Notes: generated by a model not told the origin, from the sequence alone. A stretch of 64,000 nt of DNA from Candidatus Fermentibacterota bacterium (GCA_002748705.1 PDSZ01000001.1:80734-144733); one strand, 5' to 3'; positions 44,929-54,382 are shown, counted from the stretch's first letter. Made by a program: numbers and translations.

Positions 44929-47403
44929 CTACTTTCTGCCCTTTCTGCTGTAGATGTTTGTCATCTTGAGCAGAATAGGGGTTACTGTGAAATCGGTGAA
45001 CAAGGCGGTAATGATACCTGTGCACGCCAGAAATCCCATGTTTATAAGCATTTTGGCAGGAGAAGTGAAGTATGCGGAAAAGTTAAGCACAAGCACCACT
45101 GATGTTGTGAGAAGAGCAACTCCCACCACTCTGAAGGTTCTTCTTACAGCTTTGTCGTAATCACCTGCCCTGTCATACTCAAGGTGGCAGTGATTGATGA
45201 AGTGAATGGTGTCATCAACTGCAAGCCCCAGAAGCATGGGCATTATGGTAACTGTCATCATGTCCAGCGGCATCTTCAGAAAACCCATCATTCCGCCTAC
45301 TGCAAGCGCAGGAGCAATGTTGGGGATTATTCCGATGATACCCATTCTGAAGCTTCCGAACACAAGCATCATAAGAACAGTGATTATGCCCAGGGAGATA
45401 AGGAAGGACTTAATCTGGCCTATGGTTATAATTCTCTGCATTACTGTGTAGTAAGCCACTGTTCCAGATTCTATAACCTTTGCGCCTGGGAATAGCTCCT
45501 GTGAAAGACTGTCTATCAACTGGAATTCAGCAAGATGCTCATCTGCCACATAGTCTCTCACTTCAACCTGCATATGCAGCCAGCGATTCTCATAGTCTAT
45601 CCACTTTTCTGCTTCGGTTCCTCCGGCGTTATCGTAGAGGAGCATTGTCTGGGCAACAAGCTGCCTCTCTATCTCCCTTCGTTCCTCTTCAGTTCCATTG
45701 AAGTCGCTCCATGCGGGAACATCATCCATGGAAGGAATGCCGTACGCATTTGGATCCCCCCCTGCAAGCACCTGGTTCAGTTCCCTGATAATGTCCAGCA
45801 CTGAGAACACCTTACTGGTAAGAGGAAATTCCTCAACTGTTCTCTCCAGTATCTCGAATTTTCTCAGGTTCTCAGGATCCAGGGCGTCACCATTCTCAGG
45901 AAACTCTATGCCTATCTCGTAGGAATAAAGAGCACCAATTTCACTGTCTGTTACATGGAGCAGCTTTGCCGCATAGGGAACCTTCTCTCCCACAGAGGTC
46001 CGAATATCAAAAGATGCTCTGACCATTGTGAGACCCCATACGCACAGTGCCATGAAAATGCCTACGATGACCAGAAAAGTCCTGGGCCTTGCCATGACAA
46101 AGTCGCCCATGACAGCAAGTCTTTCAGACATTCTTTTTTTCACCCTTGTGCTGCTTTTCAGTTTGCGGACCTTACCGAAGCTGAGCAGAGAGGGAAGTAT
46201 CACCAGGGTCAGAAGAAAAACAACCCCCACAAGAGCTGCTGCGGTGAAACCTATCCATCTGAGCATTTTCACTTCGATGAACAGAAAAGACATCAGTGCC
46301 GCCGCAGTTGTAAGGGCTGTGAACATGATTGGCCATCCGCACTCCTCCACGGCAAATACAGAAGCTTCAGACGGAGTTTTGCCTTCCTGCATGCCTTTCC
46401 TGTAAAACGAGGTTATATGAACGGCGTATCCAACTGCCACAGCAAATCCCAGAAGCATGGGTACTGTGATAACACTGGGGTCAACCTCAACGCCCATGTA
46501 TCCCTGTATACCGAACACAATCAGCATGGCACTTACACCACAGAGAACAGCAAAGATCACTCCTCTTACCAGTCGGAGAGAGAAAGCAAGAACAAGCACG
46601 GAAAGAAGAAGCGCCAGCCCCATGATTCTGGGCATTTCCTGGTTGAACCAGACCCGCTTATCGTAATTGATCATGGGCATTCCTGAAGTTGATGGGTTCA
46701 GATGCGAATATTTTTCCTGTCCCACAATCTGCTCGAAAACGCAGCCTATGAGAATCTCAGGGGGCTGTGGTTTAGTCATGTCCATTCGCTGGAAAAGCTC
46801 AGGGTATTCCTCTCCCAGGGACTGCATGTAGGCAAAGTACTCCGGATCGTTGGCCCAGTTATCAGGATAGGTGTTCAACCTCAGTATGATCCATGTATCC
46901 CTGCAGTCCATGGAAACAAGTTTTCCTGCTATGGATGGCCTTGAAAGTGCAGTCTCCCTTATTGCTTCCAGTTCAGCTGAATCCTCAGGAATGTTCTCCG
47001 GTACCAGATCGGTTATCTCGATGCCTCCGGATGTTCCTCTGGAGAACTCAAGATGAGTCAGTGAGAGCACCTCATCTCCAAGAGGAGTAAACTTTTCAAC
47101 CTCATCACTGAGTTCCCTTATACTTCGAAGAACCTCCGGAGTGAACACATCGTCCACCTCTACAAGAACAGCGGCATAGTCCGAGTTGCCGAAAATGTCT
47201 TCAAAGGTGTCTTTTATACGGTTCATCTCACTGTTTTCAAGGAACCAGTTGTCGTTTGATGTCACCTGCTTCAGAAGGGGCAGCCCCTTAACCGAAACAA
47301 AAAGCAGCGCCGCAAAAAGAGCCAGGTTCAGCCATCTGAACCGGACTATCACATTTCCCAGCTTTGCGAACCGCCTGTTTATAGCTCCCACATTAAGTCC
47401 CAT
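44929..47403 (-). CDS. MMPL/RND-superfamily lipid exporter
   Basis: An 824-residue inner-membrane protein with the RND layout: one helix, a large periplasmic domain, five helices, then the same again. MMPL-type blocks are seen twice: the first half has the GFAVAVGYAVHITSF helix, and the second half has LGLAVDDTIHFINH, each near an Asp or His likely in proton relay. Predicted exporter of lipids or hydrophobic compounds. The start is placed at ATG 47403, because GGAGGAG directly upstream would be inside the coding region if GTG 47418 were used. It is the last gene of the TetR-led operon. Confidence 0.88.
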   Translation of the reverse strand: MGLNVGAINRRFAKLGNVIVRFRWLNLALFAALLFVSVKGLPLLKQVTSNDNWFLENSEMNRIKDTFEDIFGNSDYAAVLVEVDDVFTPEVLRSIRELSDEVEKFTPLGDEVLSLTHLEFSRGTSGGIEITDLVPENIPEDSAELEAIRETALSRPSIAGKLVSMDCRDTWIILRLNTYPDNWANDPEYFAYMQSLGEEYPELFQRMDMTKPQPPEILIGCVFEQIVGQEKYSHLNPSTSGMPMINYDKRVWFNQEMPRIMGLALLLSVLVLAFSLRLVRGVIFAVLCGVSAMLIVFGIQGYMGVEVDPSVITVPMLLGFAVAVGYAVHITSFYRKGMQEGKTPSEASVFAVEECGWPIMFTALTTAAALMSFLFIEVKMLRWIGFTAAALVGVVFLLTLVILPSLLSFGKVRKLKSSTRVKKRMSERLAVMGDFVMARPRTFLVIVGIFMALCVWGLTMVRASFDIRTSVGEKVPYAAKLLHVTDSEIGALYSYEIGIEFPENGDALDPENLRKFEILERTVEEFPLTSKVFSVLDIIRELNQVLAGGDPNAYGIPSMDDVPAWSDFNGTEEERREIERQLVAQTMLLYDNAGGTEAEKWIDYENRWLHMQVEVRDYVADEHLAEFQLIDSLSQELFPGAKVIESGTVAYYTVMQRIITIGQIKSFLISLGIITVLMMLVFGSFRMGIIGIIPNIAPALAVGGMMGFLKMPLDMMTVTIMPMLLGLAVDDTIHFINHCHLEYDRAGDYDKAVRRTFRVVGVALLTTSVVLVLNFSAYFTSPAKMLINMGFLACTGIITALFTDFTVTPILLKMTNIYSRKGRK

Positions 47404-47425
47404 ATCTCCTCCATACACAGCCTGT

Positions 47426-48625
47426 TCAGAAGCTGTACCTGACCTTCATAAATGCCTGGGTGTTGTGCTCATAGCGGCCGAAGTCAGTGTCATCAGGGCC
47501 TGCAAAGATGTCAGCGCCGATACTTGCCTCAAGGGCATCGGTTACATGGTAGAGCACCGACAACTGATTGTACAGGTCCTCCTCTGTTATGCCTATGTAG
47601 ACCATGTTCTTGACTTCAAGAGTCTGCCTGGCGAACTGTCTGGATACCATCAGGGTTCCCAGTACGGTGTGTTCCTCTTCATTGATGGTCTCTGTGTGAT
47701 CCGGCAGCCAGCTGTCAGCCAGTTGCACACTTGCTGTCCAGTTGCAGCCGGGATACCAGTCAACCCCGAGCAAAGCCTTTATCTGGTCTCTTTCAACTGT
47801 CAGGTCTTCAGACTGAGTGTCCTGAAAATACCTTCCGGTAATCAGACCAGCCTCTCCGCGAATAACAGTTTCTCCAACAGGAACACTGAACTCAGCACCG
47901 CAGAATGTTGTTCTGTGGTACCTTGGCTCCCAGTGAACAGTTCCGCCCTCAGTGTACCGGTGCATAACAGGAAAATCATCCCATGTGCGAAAACAGGAAG
48001 CTGCCGCGTCAAAACCGGAGGTAAACAGGGATATTCGAACAGCGTACTCGCTGTTCTCCAGTGTTTTCTCAGGCATCACCGGCGCATCTGTCACATCGCC
48101 TTCAGGTATGCTGCCCTCAGTTGCCCAGGGGCTGTCAGATGAAGGATAGATTCCCGGCTCAAACACAGGAAGCCATAAAGCTTCCACTGATCCCCACAGA
48201 GGCAGCAGACGAAACTGAAGAACATCCACAGGCATTCTTATGTCGTCAAAGTCCCTTGTTATGAACTCTGTATAGTCACCAGGGCAGATAACATCGGTTA
48301 TGGGAATACCGTCGGTATTGCCCCACTTGATGATCTGGCGGCCTGCCCGCATGTCCCACACTGAACCGGCATACTCGAACCAGGCTTCCCTTAGTTCAAC
48401 CTGTGTTTTTTCCTGAGTAATGTGGTTTTCTTCAGCATTGACAGAGGCAAACAGCCAGCTGCTGCCGGAACCGGAGGAGCAGTTCATTCTGAGCCTGCTC
48501 CTCATGGAATTCCAGTCTCCGCCGTCGAAGGATGACGCAAGGTATGTGTCGGCGAACCCTGTAAACCTTATATCGGTTCCGAAACCTGCAGAAATCACCA
48601 GCAGCAGCACTGCCATGTACTTCAC
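47426..48625 (-). CDS. Outer-membrane beta-barrel protein (DUF1302-like)
   Basis: A 399-residue protein with a short signal peptide (MKYMAVLLLVISAGFG). Repeated amphipathic strands include IRFTGFADTYLASSFDGG, LREAWFEYAGSVWDMRAGRQIIKWG and IPITDVICPGDY, which match the DUF1302 porin-like family often beside MMPL and LolA-like genes. The final strand ends in Phe (FMKVRYSF), the usual insertion signal for outer-membrane barrels. It is probably the outer-membrane part of the MMPL pathway. It overlaps the upstream gene by 4 nt. Confidence 0.82.
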   Translation of the reverse strand: MKYMAVLLLVISAGFGTDIRFTGFADTYLASSFDGGDWNSMRSRLRMNCSSGSGSSWLFASVNAEENHITQEKTQVELREAWFEYAGSVWDMRAGRQIIKWGNTDGIPITDVICPGDYTEFITRDFDDIRMPVDVLQFRLLPLWGSVEALWLPVFEPGIYPSSDSPWATEGSIPEGDVTDAPVMPEKTLENSEYAVRISLFTSGFDAAASCFRTWDDFPVMHRYTEGGTVHWEPRYHRTTFCGAEFSVPVGETVIRGEAGLITGRYFQDTQSEDLTVERDQIKALLGVDWYPGCNWTASVQLADSWLPDHTETINEEEHTVLGTLMVSRQFARQTLEVKNMVYIGITEEDLYNQLSVLYHVTDALEASIGADIFAGPDDTDFGRYEHNTQAFMKVRYSF

Positions 48626-49398
48626 TGTATTCTGCCCCGCTCCATGGCAGCAACTGTAAAGATGTTGTCGTCCAGTCCCTGGTCATAGGAGACACTGCTG
48701 AAAGTAAGAGTGGTCTGGTGCTCATCACGAATGTTATCCATGTGTATTCTGTGAGCGGTCCAGATGCCGTTCACCTGCCTGATATCCTCTGCGGTGAATA
48801 CCTTCATCAGACCCATGGCGTCGTAGTATTCAACCTTTACAACAACAGCATTGTCCTGCCTGACCCAGATTACCTTCCTGTCATACATGTCATCCGGATC
48901 CACAGGAACCGATTCCACCACCCAGCAGAGATTGCCGTCAAGGTTCTCTTCACGAAGCAGAGTGTGCGTATCTTCATCAATGTTCCTGTCACCCATGTCG
49001 TCGTATGTGAAGTCACTTCCCATGAAGTAGTCGTTGCTTGAAGACCCGGAGATACGCCTTGATGACCTGAGAGCAGGCATGTAGAGCCACCTGTCGTCAT
49101 CCTTTGACGGATCATCGTACTCCCAGGAAAGGTAACCGGTTCCTGCAACATCCGCAGGGAAAAGAAACACCATCACCTGCTTGGAGTCCTCTCCGTAGTC
49201 CTTGCCGTAGCTGCGCATTTCACGAACTCTGGAAACTCCCCTGTGATTGGTAAGGGTCATTTCCATCTCAGACTGCCTGTCAGTGCCGTCTTCCCTCTCA
49301 TCCACCATGGTCATTATCTCTGTTCCTGTTAAAGCGTATAGTCCTGCCATAGTTCCGCTTACAAAGAGAACAGCCAGTATCGTCATCATGCCTTTCAT
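48622..49398 (-). CDS. Outer-membrane lipoprotein-sorting (LolA-like) protein
   Basis: A 258-residue periplasmic protein. ATG 49398 with AGGAAG upstream gives the signal peptide MKGMMTILAVLFVSGTMAGLYA; a start at 49437 would put a non-signal stretch before it. The mature part is of the LolA/LolB-like half-barrel type of COG2834: MEMTLTNHRGVSRVREM, LSWEYDDPSKDDDRWLYMPALRSSRRI, GSDFTYDDM. It is typically a periplasmic lipid carrier paired with MMPL exporters. Translationally coupled to the barrel gene. Confidence 0.87.
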   Translation of the reverse strand: MKGMMTILAVLFVSGTMAGLYALTGTEIMTMVDEREDGTDRQSEMEMTLTNHRGVSRVREMRSYGKDYGEDSKQVMVFLFPADVAGTGYLSWEYDDPSKDDDRWLYMPALRSSRRISGSSSNDYFMGSDFTYDDMGDRNIDEDTHTLLREENLDGNLCWVVESVPVDPDDMYDRKVIWVRQDNAVVVKVEYYDAMGLMKVFTAEDIRQVNGIWTAHRIHMDNIRDEHQTTLTFSSVSYDQGLDDNIFTVAAMERGRIQ

Positions 49399-49455
49399 CT
49401 TTCTTCCTTTCGCTGAATAATGAACAGCGTTCAGCACTGTTCAAAAAAAAAGCTC

Positions 49456-50100
49456 TCATTTTTCAATCAGTTTTTCAAAGTCGCAATCCATCACCGCCTG
49501 CCAGCCGTAATACATGAAAATCATTATCTCATCCATATAGGTAACCATTTTTTTGTACGGAACCTTGTGCATAAGAAGTTCTATCAGGTAAGTAACCATA
49601 ATGGAGTTTATGCTGTGAACGGTGAATCTCGATACATCGGTTCTCACCGTTGGAAAGAACTCCCCTGCCCTTTTCAGAAACACCATCGACATATCAGTGT
49701 ATTTCTCTATCACATCGTCTGTATATGTTTCAAGGCATGAGCCGTGAGACTTGAAAACCAGAATCTCAAGAAGTAAACGGTTCTCATGAATAAACAGAGC
49801 CACTTCACCTGCCCGATCTCTGTGTTTCTTGAGAGACCAGCTTTCTCTGTCGGTGAACATATCATCCTTAATTTTCTCGATCATTTTTTCGATGTAGTCA
49901 TTCAAAGGTTGAGTAATAGGCTCCATTACTGAAAAGAAAAGTTCATTCTTGTCTCTGAAATAGTTGTAAATATTACCGACAGCAAAACCGGCATTCTTAG
50001 CGATACACCTCATGGAAGCGTTCTGAAAACCCTTCTCCTGAAACTCTGCCAGAGCGCTTTCCATTATTCTCTGCCTGGCTTTTCCCTTGAGTACCTGCAT
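49456..50100 (-). CDS. TetR/AcrR family regulator of the MMPL operon
   Basis: A 214-residue repressor-type regulator. The N-terminal helix-turn-helix is clear: IMESALAEFQEKGFQNASMRCIAKNAGFAVGNIYNYFRDKNELFF. The C-terminal ligand domain is variable, as usual. ATG 50100 with TAGGTG upstream is preferred to GTG 50109. It is first in the run with the LolA-like, DUF1302-like and MMPL genes. A palindrome directly upstream (50123-50136) is a likely operator, so it should repress itself and the exporter. Confidence 0.9.
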   Translation of the reverse strand: MQVLKGKARQRIMESALAEFQEKGFQNASMRCIAKNAGFAVGNIYNYFRDKNELFFSVMEPITQPLNDYIEKMIEKIKDDMFTDRESWSLKKHRDRAGEVALFIHENRLLLEILVFKSHGSCLETYTDDVIEKYTDMSMVFLKRAGEFFPTVRTDVSRFTVHSINSIMVTYLIELLMHKVPYKKMVTYMDEIMIFMYYGWQAVMDCDFEKLIEK

Positions 50101-50122
50101 TTGTTGCACCTAACTATATAAT

Positions 50123-50141
50123 TTAGACTAGTCTAATTATA
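50123..50141 (-). promoter_or_regulatory. Promoter with palindromic TetR operator
   Basis: Perfect 14-bp palindrome TTAGACTAGTCTAA at 50123-50136. On the - strand it directly abuts TATAAT (50136-50141), a consensus -10 box. A repressor bound there would cover the transcription start of the TetR/LolA/DUF1302/MMPL operon. Confidence 0.65.
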
Positions 50142-50824
50142 GCAGCGCTGTTCAGTATGTCAATAGGTGGCCGGCAATCTTTGCATATGCCGGCTTTGTG
50201 TACGGTCAGTCCGGTTATCAGTTCTGTATGAATCAGCCCCCAGGGAACGCTGGAATTCGTTGATAATAAAGTTCTTCCTCATAAAGATGCCCCTGTCAGG
50301 AGGCAGCTTTTTGCTCGGGAAATGACCCGCTGACCGGCATCAACCTGATACCTGTAAAGTTCGGGCCGGTGAGATTGGAAACTTTGCTTCGGCGAGTGGA
50401 ATCATAACTCCGGTGATCGACCTGGATTCCGGAGTAATGTGGCCAGTTGCTGAGCAGGGAGATTTTCCGGCGATGGATGAATCAGCCGAGGTTTAGAGTT
50501 TTCCGGTAATGATTAAGCCTGTCGTTTGAAAAGCCTTCCTAACGCTTATAATCAGTAGACTGCGAAAACCCATCTTTTACGACAGTGACGCAGTTCTACG
50601 ACATTTTATTGTTATGCCTTTCTCTTCCTTCTCTGACTGCTGCAACGAGATATCCAGTAGTGAGATCAACTGACTATCCGGGAACATTCAAAGGAGAAGA
50701 TACTCTTCTGAATTCACTAAGGCAAAAGGGTTCTCCGTTTCTTCTCTTGATTGGTACTTTGTTTTCCCTGGCAAGATCAGGAACTTCAGCAAGTTTTTCC
50801 TGGCCTCTGAATAAGACAAGCACC
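50142..50824. other. Gap with inverted-repeat remnant
   Basis: No intact gene. ATAACTCCGG at 50404-50413 and CCGGAGTAAT at 50429-50438 form an imperfect inverted repeat, and part of it recurs near 28254. It resembles a trace of a lost element. Another - strand frame (50674-50883) overlaps the PIN gene end and shows no recognisable family. Confidence 0.4.
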
Positions 50825-51217
50825 TCATATCTCCAATACTTCAATATTCCCGCTGATTGCAATTGCTTTAAGCTTCTGATCAAGAGTCAGCAATGGGTAT
50901 CTCCAGTGGAGGGAACATTCCAGAAAACAGGCATCATAAGCATAGATCATGTTTTGTGTTGCCAACTCTGCCGCTGATCTGATTTCTATCGGCTTTAGTT
51001 CAACTGGTGTATCCATCAGAATGCCCCATATTTTCAATACATCAGCTGCACAAATTCGTTTTCCGCGCCATAACCAACTCAGCGTATTCCCCGGTTCAAA
51101 CGGAAGAACATCAGGAGCAATAAGGTCATAACCAGTTGTAATCTCAATCAAGCGATCCTTTTCAGGTTCGTTCAATGCGACAGATAAGAATACACCTGAG
51201 TCAGTTACGATTCTCAT
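50825..51217 (-). CDS. PIN-domain protein (VapC-like), no antitoxin visible
   Basis: A 130-residue PIN-fold protein, a likely Mg-dependent ribonuclease. The N-terminal MRIVTDSGVFLSVAL has the first Asp, Glu lies in DVLPFEPGNTLSW, and the last acidic pair is in IYAYDACFLECSL and LLTLDQKL. No antitoxin gene lies on either side, unlike ordinary VapBC pairs. TATAAT ends only 7 nt before the ATG on the - strand, so the mRNA may be leaderless. It could be an orphan toxin or another RNA-processing PIN protein. Confidence 0.75.
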   Translation of the reverse strand: MRIVTDSGVFLSVALNEPEKDRLIEITTGYDLIAPDVLPFEPGNTLSWLWRGKRICAADVLKIWGILMDTPVELKPIEIRSAAELATQNMIYAYDACFLECSLHWRYPLLTLDQKLKAIAISGNIEVLEI

Positions 51218-51598
51218 ATGTATAATTATACTTTTGATTAGTTATTATTAAGCATAGTACTCTGCATCAGCATTTGCTATGCAATTTGCTTAATGCAGTT
51301 TTCAAAGGTAGTCACCTTGACAGCACAGTCAAGTAGTCACATAGCCACATGCCACGATGAAAAAAGTTATCCACCTGGTAGACGCTTATTCAAATCTGAA
51401 AAGTTTATGCAATTTCAGTGAAAGTGTCATTACAGATTTGCGCTTGATTGCATAAAATTCTTTCGTCACCGCTTTCAACTGTTAAAAACTGGCTGTGGCT
51501 GAGATATGATTACAGAGCCAATTGCCGATTCTCTGAAGCAATTGCAGTACATGAAGATCGTAACCAATACTGGCAGTATTAATGCTTCAGAGGATCCG
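51218..51598. other. Intergenic gap
   Basis: AT-richer than the surroundings. No gene recognised; it contains the PIN promoter at its left edge (TATAAT next to the start). Confidence 0.4.
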
Positions 51599-51769
51599 CT
51601 AACAGGCTAGGCGCCATACAGTAACATGGTCAACTTGATAAGCATAGCTATAGTTGCCGCCCCATTCAGTAACAGGTCCGGTGTCTCCGCCAATTCCGGA
51701 CCAATCAGGCTGTGATGTGGTTTCAGAAAAAGAACTTCCAACAGCAAAAAGCATAATCAGAAAGATCAT
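51599..51769 (-). CDS. Short exported peptide or truncated secreted protein (56 aa)
   Basis: From ATG 51769 it reads MIFLIMLFAVGSSFSETTSQPDWSG..., a convincing signal peptide with cleavage near SFS/ET. About 38 residues rich in Gly, Trp and Tyr follow (GGDTGPVTEWGGNYSY). This looks like the beginning of a secreted propeller-type protein cut short, or a small exported peptide. The ribosome site is unclear: AGGAG lies 14 nt upstream and AAGG 3 nt upstream. Confidence 0.4.
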   Translation of the reverse strand: MIFLIMLFAVGSSFSETTSQPDWSGIGGDTGPVTEWGGNYSYAYQVDHVTVWRLAC

Positions 51770-51843
51770 TGCCTTAATGGCAACTCCTTTCGACCTCTTC
51801 TTTACAATGCAGCAATAGCTCAGCCCCCCAAGGCAACAGAAGG

Positions 51844-52476
51844 TTACTGAGATTGCTTTGCTTGCGTATCAGCCAGCAGACCGTTCAGAAGCAGACTCTC
51901 CAGCTCGGCTATGTATTTTTCGTCCTCTTCTCCGTTTTTGTTGTCATAGCCAAGATCATGAAGAAAATGATCGTGGTATTCACACCAGAAGTGAACTGCC
52001 CCTGTAATGATAACCATAAACCTGAAGGGAGATATATCGCCTCGAATCTCCCCTCTCTGTCGGGCCTGCTCTATTCTCTCAAGGTAGAGATGGTGCCAGT
52101 CGGCTTCTCCGGGCCAGGGTTCACACTCACCCTCAAGCATGCTCCACTTGGAAAGTTTGACCAGTGAAGGATTGAGTTTGTAAAAAGAAATCATTCCTTC
52201 AAGTATATCCTGCAGAAAACTTCTGAAGGAAGATGCTTCTGAAGGCTTCTGAACAAGGTGCCGGCAATAACGGTCCATGATGCTTTTTTTTACAGCACTG
52301 TAAAGACCCTTCTTGCTCCTGAAATGGAACATTATCAGAGGGCCTGATGAGCCGCTTCTCTCTGCTATGCTGCTTATGGAAACACCGGAAAAACCCCTTT
52401 CCGCAAAAAGTTCCTCAGCAGCTCTCAGTATGGCAGCTTTTGCAGTTTCCGAATTCCGGACCCTGCCCTTACCCAT
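51844..52476 (-). CDS. TetR/AcrR family regulator
   Basis: A 210-residue regulator with a clear N-terminal HTH: AILRAAEELFAERGFSGVSISSIAERSGSSGPLIMFHFRSKKGLY. The C-terminal half is of the TetR_C type (SFYKLNPSLVKLSKW). The ATG begins immediately after the stop of the upstream methyltransferase gene, so both are expressed together. The palindrome at 53547-53566 before the methyltransferase is the likely binding site, giving autoregulation. Confidence 0.9.
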   Translation of the reverse strand: MGKGRVRNSETAKAAILRAAEELFAERGFSGVSISSIAERSGSSGPLIMFHFRSKKGLYSAVKKSIMDRYCRHLVQKPSEASSFRSFLQDILEGMISFYKLNPSLVKLSKWSMLEGECEPWPGEADWHHLYLERIEQARQRGEIRGDISPFRFMVIITGAVHFWCEYHDHFLHDLGYDNKNGEEDEKYIAELESLLLNGLLADTQAKQSQ

Positions 52477-53520
52477 CTATGAATCCACTCTTTTTCCAAT
52501 ATCCACCACAACAGGTCCGTAGGGAGACTCGACCTCTAAACTCCGAAGTACCTCCAGCCCTGCTTCAGACATTGCAGCTGCAACTTCACCCATATCAAAC
52601 CCCTCCACATGATCGGCAAGAACCATGGAAAGCATTGGCACCACATACTCGGAAGGACAGGTTCTTTCACAGGTGAGGCCGTCTGCGACAGAGACAAATA
52701 TTCCCCCTGGAGTCAGGGCATTCCGTATCTTTACCATCATATCCACAAGGCACTTCCTTGCGTAATTAAGGGTAAAACTGGCAAATATCAGATCGTATCC
52801 TTCTCCTATAGCGTCGGTGATGTAGTTTCCGCCTGTTCCTCTGACTCTGCTGCTGACACCATATTTTTCAGCCATCATGTTTACCACTTCAGCCACCGGA
52901 GGCTGTTCGAAAACTGTAACTGAAGAATCTGGATACTCACCTGCCAGGGCTATTGCTGTTAAGCCGGGGCCGCCGCCAAGATCAAGTATTTTCCTGGGAT
53001 TGGAGAGTTCCGGTATTTCCCTTATCAGCTCCAGTTGATAACGGGCAATTCCGGATTGCATATAGTTCACATAATGTTTTGCCATATCTCCCCAGAACTT
53101 CTCTGAATCCACAGTATCTGCAGGTTGTTCAGGAGGTCCGTGCATGACCATATGTCTGATTTTTTCAGGTGACGACATGTTGATCATTTTTGCCTGTGAA
53201 AGAATGAATTCTCCCAGATAGCCTGGAAAATCCTTTCTGAGAAATGCGGAAGAAATGGCAGTGTTTCTGTATAGACCCTTATTCTTTTCCACCAGTTTCA
53301 TGGAAGCCAGAGCATCCAGAAAGTCTCCAGTGTTCTTTTGGTGACTTCCCAGTTTTTCCGCAACCCCCTCTGCAGAAATCCAGTCACTCAGAAAGTCAAA
53401 AATTCCTGTGAGTATTCCCGCTTCCAGCGCCTGACAACGGGAGACTCCGTAAATTATATCGAAGAACATCCTGACGGAAGGCTTAGGCTTCGACAACTCC
53501 TCTATTCTGTAGCTTGTCAT
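52477..53520 (-). CDS. O-methyltransferase (acetylserotonin O-methyltransferase-like)
   Basis: A 347-residue SAM enzyme of methyltransferase family 2. The N-terminal winged-helix dimerisation domain runs to about residue 90 (LEAGILTGIFDFLSD...AEGVAEKLG). The catalytic domain shows KILDLGGGPGLTAIALAGEYPDSSVTVFEQP (motif I), then YDLIFASFTLNYA. ATG 53520 has AAAGGAG at proper spacing; a TTG 18 bases upstream would place that site inside the gene. It acts on a hydroxyl of a small molecule, unknown here. Similar enzymes serve bacteriochlorophyll, quinone and antibiotic pathways. Confidence 0.87.
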   Translation of the reverse strand: MTSYRIEELSKPKPSVRMFFDIIYGVSRCQALEAGILTGIFDFLSDWISAEGVAEKLGSHQKNTGDFLDALASMKLVEKNKGLYRNTAISSAFLRKDFPGYLGEFILSQAKMINMSSPEKIRHMVMHGPPEQPADTVDSEKFWGDMAKHYVNYMQSGIARYQLELIREIPELSNPRKILDLGGGPGLTAIALAGEYPDSSVTVFEQPPVAEVVNMMAEKYGVSSRVRGTGGNYITDAIGEGYDLIFASFTLNYARKCLVDMMVKIRNALTPGGIFVSVADGLTCERTCPSEYVVPMLSMVLADHVEGFDMGEVAAAMSEAGLEVLRSLEVESPYGPVVVDIGKRVDS

Positions 53521-53546
53521 TTTGAGCGCTCCTTTCAAAGAAAGTT

Positions 53547-53566
53547 TTTACTGAACATTCAGTAAA
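53547..53566 (-). promoter_or_regulatory. Palindromic operator before the methyltransferase/TetR unit
   Basis: TTTACTGAA and TTCAGTAAA separated by CA: perfect 9-bp arms and a 2-nt centre, 27 bp before ATG 53520. The shape and position fit binding by the co-transcribed TetR protein. Confidence 0.65.
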
Positions 53567-53610
53567 TAAGGAAATAGTAAAATTGCAGACTTATGTCAAG
53601 CAGAAAAAAA

Positions 53611-54280
53611 TCAGATAAGAACAAACTCCACAGGAACAGTTCCAGTGTTCTTTATGGACTCAATTACCATGGAGCAAAGCTGCAGGGAATCCGCAGCGCT
53701 GCGCTCGGGCACATGGAGAGCTGTAACGAATCCGTTCCCGCTTCTGCATACCTGAGGGCGGTAATCTGCCACAGACTCCCTGTGATCATGGCGGTTGTCT
53801 GAAACACTCATTACCTTCTCACTTGAAGGAGTGCTCAGCGTCAAATACCCGTTTACCTGAATAGGCGATTACCTCTTCTGCGGTATCAGGCAGGAACTCA
53901 ATGAATCACAGATTCATGAGTAGTCTCACCTCCACTGATGGCCTGAGCACTGCTGCAGCATAAGTGTGCTTCTTCAATTCCGCTCGCAAATGCAGAATGA
54001 CTTTCTCCGCCTTCTTGTACAGCCGGCTGTACTGCTTCCTGCGCTTTCTATTTGCGCCCTTTCTGCCTGCAACAGTGTTTATCCTGAAATCACATTTCCT
54101 GATAACCTTCAGCCACTTGGGAATAAACCACTCTATCATGTTCGGAACAAGATACCGAGAGTAAAAGGGATAGGAAAAAATCAGGAGGATTGAACAAGGA
54201 GGAGCCCGGACACAGGATTTATTTGTAAAGATTACCACATTCCTGTACGGAAGAAAGCCGATGCCCGGACACCATTTCAA
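53611..54280 (-). pseudogene. Decayed transposase (ISNCY-like)
   Basis: Two - strand blocks in different frames. The upstream one (53906-54280) contains RKQYSRLYKKAEKVILHLRAELKKHTYAAAV. The downstream one (53611-53844) contains TLSTPSSEKVMSVSDNRHD and ADSLQLCSMVIESIKNTGTVP. Together they recall the middle part of ISNCY/IS1182-like transposases (a basic helical stretch, then PASEK and ADS blocks). No catalytic set is complete and several stops intervene. The family call is tentative. Confidence 0.45.
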
Positions 54281-54382
54281 ACATGCATGAAAGAGACTGC
54301 AAAGGTAAGTGCAGGAAGCACTATTGGCAGCAGGAGATTACAGGAGCTCCCAGGAAGTGCTGAAACTCCAAACCAGAAGGAT

